Shown: one piece after another, positions 6,547 through 10,424 of the stretch
Position numbering within the stretch: position 1 is the first letter of the stretch
How the letters are laid out: each line of letters starts with the position of its first letter
Source: Chloroflexota bacterium
Lineage (GTDB): Bacteria > Chloroflexota > Anaerolineae > Anaerolineales > E44-bin32
DNA length: 10,424 bases
Direction of reading: 5' to 3'
NCBI GenBank assembly: GCA_026390045.1
Contig: JAPLGR010000293.1
Span: 1-10,424, forward strand
The notes under the pieces: generated by a model
What the model saw: the letters and a program-made list of their open reading frames with translations, nothing else
What the model was told of the DNA's origin: nothing
Database searches by the model: none
Position numbers and translations under genes: made by a program

Positions 6547-7782
6547 CTACTCGTAGACTTTCTCTGCCTCGAGGTCCCCGTCTGGCGCATCCTCCTCAAC
6601 GTTTCGCCCAGCCGGCGCTGCGCCCAGCTCCTTGTAGTACTCGTGCTGGATCACGAGGTCCATGATCTCATTCGTCCCCGTCCAGATCAACGCCAAGCGC
6701 GCATCTCGCAGGAGACGCTCGATCGGGTAGACACTCGTGTACCCGATGCCGCCCATGATCTGCATCGCATGGTTGACGATCGTCCAGGCGGCTTCCGTGC
6801 CGACCTTCTTGGCTTCCGAAACCAGCCGCCTGACGCGGCCGGGCTGATCACCCCGGTCGATCGCGACCGCAGCGGCGTGCACCAGACTGGAGGCAGAATC
6901 AAGCAACGTGATACTCTCCGCCACCTTGAAGTTCACCCCCTCGAAGTTCCGGATCTTCTGGCCGAAGGCCTTGCGGCGATCACTGTACCGCGCAGCCACC
7001 TCCAGCGCGGCCCGGGCCATGCCCAGAGCTCCGGCCGCGCTGGTCATCCGCTCCGGGATCATCATCTGATAGAAAATTTCGGCCGCGCCATTCTCCTTGC
7101 CCACCAGGTTCTCTGGCGGCACTCGCGCATCGCGGAAGGTCACGCGCCCCGTCCCGCCGCCGCGCGTCCCTAGCAGCCCGTAGACATGCTGCACCTCAAC
7201 GCCCGCCCCGCGTTCGACCACGAACATGCTGATCGACGCATGAGGATCTCCGGCGGGACGTGTGCGCGCGTACACCAGGAAGTAGTCGGCGCCCTCCGCG
7301 CCGACGATGAAGCGCTTCTGCCCCTGCAGGTAGTACGCGTCGCCGCGGCGCTCGGCCAGCGTCGTCGTCCCGAAGAAGTCCGATCCGCCGCGAGGCTCGG
7401 TCAACGCCTCCGCAACCGTCAGCTTGCCCTCCAACACAGGGCGCAGCCAGCGCTGCTGCTGCTCGGGCGAGCCGAATCGCGCCAGCGCTTCACCCACGAT
7501 ACTGGGCAGGCTGTAGAGGCAGGCCAGGGATGTTCCCAGGACACCGACCTCTTCCAGCGCGACGATCTCCTCCTGCCATCCAAGGCCTCTGCCCCCAACG
7601 GCTGGGGCAAACCGCAACCCAAGCAGCTGCCGCGCGGCGGCCTTCTCAAGGAAGACGCGCGGGTAGGTCACGCGGCCGGCATCCATGTCCAGGATCAGCT
7701 GACGAGGGACGTCCTCGTGGACGAAGCGGCGTGCCTCATCTCGCAGCGCGCGTTGGTCCGCAGTCAGCAGTGCCTCGATCAT
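6547..7782 (-). CDS. Acyl-CoA dehydrogenase (FAD flavoprotein)
   Basis: This 411-residue protein has the full acyl-CoA dehydrogenase architecture: an N-terminal helical domain (about 5-120), a middle beta domain with the ALTEPRGGSD signature (126-135), and a C-terminal helical domain with RRKAFGQ (269-275) and QIMGGIGY (341-348). It oxidises an acyl-CoA to the trans-2-enoyl-CoA in beta-oxidation or amino-acid breakdown, passing electrons to ETF. The residue that is the catalytic Glu in MCAD-type enzymes is T368 here (IWTGTNEIM). E244 in MIPERMTSAAG aligns by eye with the base of isovaleryl-CoA and long-chain acyl-CoA dehydrogenases, so the enzyme should be active with that geometry. A tail rich in Asp and Glu (about 388-411) follows the domain. 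GGAGGTG lies four bases before the ATG. The gene has its own promoter region and no beta-oxidation neighbours here. The substrate chain cannot be read from the sequence. Confidence 0.93.
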   Translation of the reverse strand: MIEALLTADQRALRDEARRFVHEDVPRQLILDMDAGRVTYPRVFLEKAAARQLLGLRFAPAVGGRGLGWQEEIVALEEVGVLGTSLACLYSLPSIVGEALARFGSPEQQQRWLRPVLEGKLTVAEALTEPRGGSDFFGTTTLAERRGDAYYLQGQKRFIVGAEGADYFLVYARTRPAGDPHASISMFVVERGAGVEVQHVYGLLGTRGGGTGRVTFRDARVPPENLVGKENGAAEIFYQMMIPERMTSAAGALGMARAALEVAARYSDRRKAFGQKIRNFEGVNFKVAESITLLDSASSLVHAAAVAIDRGDQPGRVRRLVSEAKKVGTEAAWTIVNHAMQIMGGIGYTSVYPIERLLRDARLALIWTGTNEIMDLVIQHEYYKELGAAPAGRNVEEDAPDGDLEAEKVYE

Positions 7783-7786
7783 GCCT

Positions 7787-7793
7787 CACCTCC
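7787..7793 (-). promoter_or_regulatory. Ribosome binding site of the acyl-CoA dehydrogenase gene
   Basis: GGAGGTG on the minus strand ends four bases before the ATG at 7782. It is a near-perfect match to the 16S anti-Shine-Dalgarno and fixes this start. Confidence 0.8.
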
Positions 7794-7926
7794 CCAGTGG
7801 CTCCGGTTCGGCGGCTCCACCCCGGGGAGATGCCCCGCCTGGCCGATTGCGCCCAGGGGAGAGAATCACCTCGCCGATCCCCCGCGTGGATCCTGCCGAC
7901 GATCATCCTCTGAAGTGTGCGGGTCG

Positions 7927-7956
7927 AGTATAGGGCCGTTGCGGACGCAGGGGCAA
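7927..7956 (-). promoter_or_regulatory. Candidate sigma-70-type promoter for the acyl-CoA dehydrogenase gene
   Basis: On the minus strand TTGCCC (complement of 7951-7956) and TATACT (complement of 7927-7932) are separated by 18 bases. They match the consensus at 4 of 6 and 5 of 6 positions. The predicted transcript start is near 7920, leaving a leader of about 138 bases with a small hairpin at 7823-7837. It is the best promoter-like pair in the gap, but was found by eye. Confidence 0.45.
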
Positions 7957-8204
7957 CCACGCTCGGCCGAGATCGCACGGAGGCGACCACTCGCGACCCA
8001 AGCGCCAATCGTCCATGCGGGCCCGGGCGTGCCGGCGTCGCCGGGATCGCTTCGAAGCGCGACCAGTCACCCGGATCGTCGACCGCTCAACGAAGTGTCA
8101 GTCAACTAAGAGAGCCTGCCCGAGTCAAGCCAGCGGACAACGCCGAGGTACGAGCGAATCTGACGCGTGGGAGGCTTGTAGCACGGACCGGCAATCCCGG
8201 CATG

Positions 8205-8230
8205 AGTCATCGCGCAAGCGCGCCATGACT
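8205..8230 (-). terminator. Hairpin 14 bases after the Ser/Thr kinase gene
   Basis: AGTCAT and ATGACT (6 bp) enclose CGCG and CGCG (4 bp) with a two-base bulge and a four-base loop. The structure begins 13-14 bases beyond the kinase stop codon, the expected place for a terminator. There is no T-tract after it on the minus strand, so it could instead protect the 3' end or be Rho-assisted. Confidence 0.4.
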
Positions 8231-8243
8231 GTCAGCCCCGGGA

Positions 8244-10112
8244 TCAGCAGTCGCCGTCGACATCGACCGAAGCTGAACCGTCGAAATGGTAACCCGCGAA
8301 CTCAAACTCCAACGTCCGATTGCTGCCCGGCCCGACATCCTTGTTCGTGTGCACCGAGAAGCTGGGGCCATGCTCCCAGCCTCTCCAGATCTCGCCCATC
8401 AGCCGCACGGACCTCAGCGTCTCATCATGGCTGCTCCATGTGATCCCCACGGAGGACACGTGAAGTGTCAGATCGCCGGTGTTGCGGATCTCGACCGAGA
8501 CCGTGTCTCCATGGATGTCAACACCGCCCGTATCCCACTCGCACTTCTTCGGGGTTGGCGTGGGAGGAGGGGCCGTGTTCGTCGGAGGAACCGGCGAGGC
8601 AGTCTCGGTCGGGGACGGCGGAGGTGAGGTCAGCGTCGGCGACGGTGGAGGTGAAGTCAGCATTGGCGACGGCGGAGGCGACGTCACCGTCGGACTGGGC
8701 GACGTCGGCGATGGCGGTGGTGAGGTCAATGTCGCGTCTGGAGAGGTGGCGGTCGGTCCGTGGGTCGCTGCCGGCGTGGCTGAGGGCACAATCGTGCGTG
8801 ATGGCGTAATCAGTGTCGGCAGGGCAGTCGTGGCAGTCGGCCCGCTTGTGGGGAAGATGACCACGGCCGGAAGGCTGTCGGTCGGTTCCCTCCCAGCATC
8901 AACCGGCGGCGTGTCGGCTCCGGGAGTCAGGCTTGCCTGGAGGGTCTGCACCACCGCTGCGTAGACCGAGGTTTCCAGCGCACCTGGAGGCGACTCGGTG
9001 CCCGCCGCCGGAGCATTGGCGGTGAGGACCACGTCGACCGTCGACTGAATGTCGGACAGGCTCATGGCAGGGGCTGCGCTGGCCGGTGCGAACAGCTCGG
9101 GAGAGATGATCCCAACGGCACCTGCGGACAAGGCGCAGGCCAGCAGGAGCAAGAGGGTCGCAAGGATCGCGGGGCGTTTGTCTGGCTTGCGGCCCGCCGG
9201 AGGCGCTACATTCTGGTACCGCCGGTAGAGCTCCGCCGTTCGATCCAATCCGACCGTGCGGGCGCCGGCATTTCGTAGCTTCGGGTCGAGGACAGCCTTT
9301 AATTCGGTCTGGAAGGCCTGGTTGAGATCCTTGACCGACGCGAAGCGGAGAGCGGGGTCTTTCGCCAGTGCCTTGATCAGCACCAGCTCCACACCTTCGG
9401 GGAGGCTCGGGCTCACGGAGCGGGGTCGCGGCAGAGGCACGCTGACGTGCTTCATGGCGACCGCCATTGGGGTCTCTCCATCGAAAGGAAGCTGCCCGGT
9501 CGTGATCTGGTAGAGCATGATGGCGAACGAGTACTGGTCCGAACGCGCGTCAAGCGGCTCGCCGCGGCATTGCTCGGGAGACATGTATGCGGGCGTCCCG
9601 ATCAAGGCCGAGCCGGTCAGGTTCTGTGACGCGTCCTGGGGCCGGGCGAAGCCGAAGTCGGAGAGGATCGCATTCCCTTGCTGGTCAAGCAGGACATTGG
9701 AGGGCTTGACGTCGCGATGGATGACCCCGTCTTCGTGGGCGCAGGTGAGGGCAGAGGCAATCTGATCGATGATCCGCCCGCCTTGCATCGGATCGAGCGG
9801 GCCTTCCTGAAGCCGCTCATGCAGCGTCCCGGTGGCGATGAAGGGCATGACGATGAAGGCCAGCCCTTCAGCTTCGCCGAAATCGAGAATCGGGATGATG
9901 TTGGGGTGCTGCAGCCTGCGAAGCAGCCTGATCTCCCGCTCAAAGCGGGCCTTGAACTGAGGCTCATTCGCCAGGTAGGGGGAAATGACCTTGATCGCCA
10001 CGGTGCGGTTCGTAGTGAGCTCGACCGCACGGAAGACGCTCGACATCCCACCCTGGCCGACCTGCTCCAGGATGTGGTAGCGGCCTATCGTTCGGCCGAC
10101 CAGTCCAAGCAC
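8244..10112 (-). CDS. Transmembrane Ser/Thr protein kinase (PknB-type) with extracellular Cys-bounded domain
   Basis: With the GTG start at 10112 the protein has 622 residues. The kinase domain (about 12-272) is complete: glycine loop GQGGMSSVF, K41, E60, HRDVKPSN (132-139), DFG (152-154) and the activation segment to GTPAYMSPE (172-180). HRD shows an RD kinase, activated by loop phosphorylation, probably on T166 or T173. One membrane helix (about 314-336) puts the rest outside. That part has two similar short helical segments (354-367 and 378-393), a Ser/Thr/Pro-rich linker with PPPSP repeats (about 397-523) and a final 99-residue, probably beta-rich domain that starts at C524 and ends at C622, the last residue. 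No PASTA repeats are present. The final domain is presumably a sensor, which is inference. GGGGGAGG lies six bases before the GTG. The frame is open to 10412, but the extra 100 residues are featureless. Substrates are unknown; no phosphatase gene is adjacent. Confidence 0.93.
   Translation of the reverse strand: MLGLVGRTIGRYHILEQVGQGGMSSVFRAVELTTNRTVAIKVISPYLANEPQFKARFEREIRLLRRLQHPNIIPILDFGEAEGLAFIVMPFIATGTLHERLQEGPLDPMQGGRIIDQIASALTCAHEDGVIHRDVKPSNVLLDQQGNAILSDFGFARPQDASQNLTGSALIGTPAYMSPEQCRGEPLDARSDQYSFAIMLYQITTGQLPFDGETPMAVAMKHVSVPLPRPRSVSPSLPEGVELVLIKALAKDPALRFASVKDLNQAFQTELKAVLDPKLRNAGARTVGLDRTAELYRRYQNVAPPAGRKPDKRPAILATLLLLLACALSAGAVGIISPELFAPASAAPAMSLSDIQSTVDVVLTANAPAAGTESPPGALETSVYAAVVQTLQASLTPGADTPPVDAGREPTDSLPAVVIFPTSGPTATTALPTLITPSRTIVPSATPAATHGPTATSPDATLTSPPPSPTSPSPTVTSPPPSPMLTSPPPSPTLTSPPPSPTETASPVPPTNTAPPPTPTPKKCEWDTGGVDIHGDTVSVEIRNTGDLTLHVSSVGITWSSHDETLRSVRLMGEIWRGWEHGPSFSVHTNKDVGPGSNRTLEFEFAGYHFDGSASVDVDGDC
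8605..8727. repeat. Imperfect 27-bp tandem repeat inside the kinase linker
   Basis: Three consecutive 27-base units (8605-8631, 8632-8658, 8659-8685) and a fourth with a 15-base insertion (8686-8727) encode repeats of TSPPPSP plus two variable residues. This is about residues 463-503 of the kinase. The units keep the reading frame, so gain or loss of a unit would lengthen or shorten the extracellular stalk without a frameshift. Confidence 0.8.
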
Positions 10113-10118
10113 CTGCTG

Positions 10119-10126
10119 CCTCCCCC
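10119..10126 (-). promoter_or_regulatory. Ribosome binding site deciding the GTG start of the Ser/Thr kinase
   Basis: GGGGGAGG on the minus strand ends six bases before a GTG at 10112. The kinase family pattern IGRYHILEQ begins eight codons later, the usual distance in PknB-type kinases, which supports this start over upstream ATG codons. Confidence 0.75.
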
Positions 10127-10136
10127 GCAGGGCTGC

Positions 10137-10169
10137 ACTATACCCCACACGCCCGAGAATGCGTGGGGA
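10137..10169 (-). promoter_or_regulatory. Candidate promoter with palindromic operator upstream of the Ser/Thr kinase
   Basis: On the minus strand TATAGT (complement of 10137-10142) is a 5-of-6 match to a -10 and would start transcription about 18-20 bases before the GTG. Directly upstream lie the arms CCCCAC (10169-10164) and GTGGGG (10148-10143), 21 bases apart centre to centre, over the spacer and -35 zone. No good -35 is seen. The layout suits a dimeric regulator, but the repeat could instead be the terminator of a gene beyond the edge. Confidence 0.35.
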
Positions 10170-10424
10170 CCGCCCGCCCACAGAGACACCTACATCATAG
10201 CCAAGGAGCCCGGGGTTCCCTCCACTCCGGGCCTTGCGGTCTCCTCTCAACTGCATCTGCTGGCTGTTCTTGCGCGCGCGGATACCGGACCGCGCCTCCC
10301 CGGACCGGTACCGATCCTGCATCGATGGCGAAGCCTCGCAGACCGTCGCCTTCGATGGTTCCAGCTTCAGACGACGGACCGGGCTCCGAATCCCCTCGGC
10401 ACTGGCTTTCAATCACCTTGCAGG

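Larger units (their letters stand above)
7783..8243. other. 461-base non-coding gap between kinase and acyl-CoA dehydrogenase genes
   Basis: Both flanking genes lie on the minus strand. Near the dehydrogenase the gap holds its Shine-Dalgarno (7787-7793), a small CGGGG-AGATG-CCCCG hairpin in the leader (7823-7837) and a candidate promoter (7927-7956). Near the kinase gene it holds a hairpin (8205-8230). Open frames exist on both strands but show compositional bias only, lack good ribosome sites and carry no motif I recognise. About 8000-8200 shows nothing I can name. Confidence 0.55.
10113..10424. other. Upstream region of the Ser/Thr kinase gene
   Basis: These 312 bases precede the kinase start and reach the window edge. 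The part next to the gene holds a Shine-Dalgarno, a -10-like TATAGT and an inverted repeat. The remainder (about 10200-10424) shows no recognisable protein in any frame. A 73-codon open frame starting with GTG at 10416 has no known motif, and the upstream neighbour lies outside the window. Confidence 0.5.

Noticed and set aside
7736..8228. Possible small genes in the gap before the acyl-CoA dehydrogenase (both strands)
   Set aside because: The frames are biased and motif-free, several run into neighbouring genes, and none has a good start site; the gap is better explained as leader, promoter and hairpin.
8479..8964. Gly/Val-rich repeated plus-strand open frame (GDGGGEV repeats)
   Set aside because: It is the reverse reading of the PPPSP repeat in the kinase linker; the apparent repeats come from the 27-base units, and no ribosome site supports it.
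10113..10412. N-terminal extension of the Ser/Thr kinase by 100 residues
   Set aside because: The extra residues are Arg/Gly/Ser-rich without motif, they cross a -10-like element and a strong Shine-Dalgarno, and PknB-type kinases usually begin just before the glycine loop.
10195..10416. 73-codon minus-strand open frame at the right edge
   Set aside because: It has no recognised motif, no convincing ribosome site and no strong third-position GC preference; it could be real only if the sequence beyond the edge supports it.

Overview
The window is GC-rich and densely coded, with short gaps and frequent GTG and TTG starts behind strong Shine-Dalgarno sites. The gene families suggest a free-living bacterium of the Chloroflexota, possibly an Anaerolineae-like lineage. 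The signs are a PknB-type kinase whose outer part is a long Thr/Pro/Ser-rich linker, an L,D-transpeptidase combining PG_binding_4-like, LysM and YkuD modules, paired GT-C-type membrane proteins, and a two-helix HAMP sensor kinase. That assignment is inference from architecture only. I see no rRNA, tRNA, CRISPR array, transposase or attachment site.

Layout from left to right. 1-353 (minus) is the N-terminus of a sensor histidine kinase cut by the window edge. 516-2027 and 2092-3609 (both minus) are two large polytopic membrane proteins of GT-C glycosyltransferase type, 64 bases apart and probably one transcription unit. 3610-3833 is a divergent promoter region with a perfect TATAAT facing right. 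3834-4700 (plus) is a DegV/FakB-family fatty-acid-binding protein with a TTG start, followed by a 9-bp GC hairpin. 4915-6489 (plus) is a membrane-anchored L,D-transpeptidase. 6547-7782 (minus) is an acyl-CoA dehydrogenase convergent with it. 7783-8243 is a 461-base non-coding gap holding a candidate promoter for the dehydrogenase and a hairpin after the kinase gene. 8244-10112 (minus) is a transmembrane Ser/Thr protein kinase, and 10113-10424 is its upstream region with a candidate promoter and palindrome.

Functionally most genes concern the cell envelope: sugar transfer (the GT-C pair), peptidoglycan cross-linking (the L,D-transpeptidase) and envelope signalling (the Ser/Thr kinase and histidine kinase). 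Two genes concern fatty acids (DegV and the acyl-CoA dehydrogenase). Apart from the GT-C pair they look like separate transcription units, so a joint pathway is not shown.

I did not find a clearly new multi-gene system. The points most worth a second look are the small C-terminal extracellular domain of the Ser/Thr kinase, bounded by its only two cysteines; the palindrome next to that gene's candidate -10; the matching loop motifs in the two neighbouring GT-C proteins; and the non-MCAD position of the catalytic glutamate in the acyl-CoA dehydrogenase.
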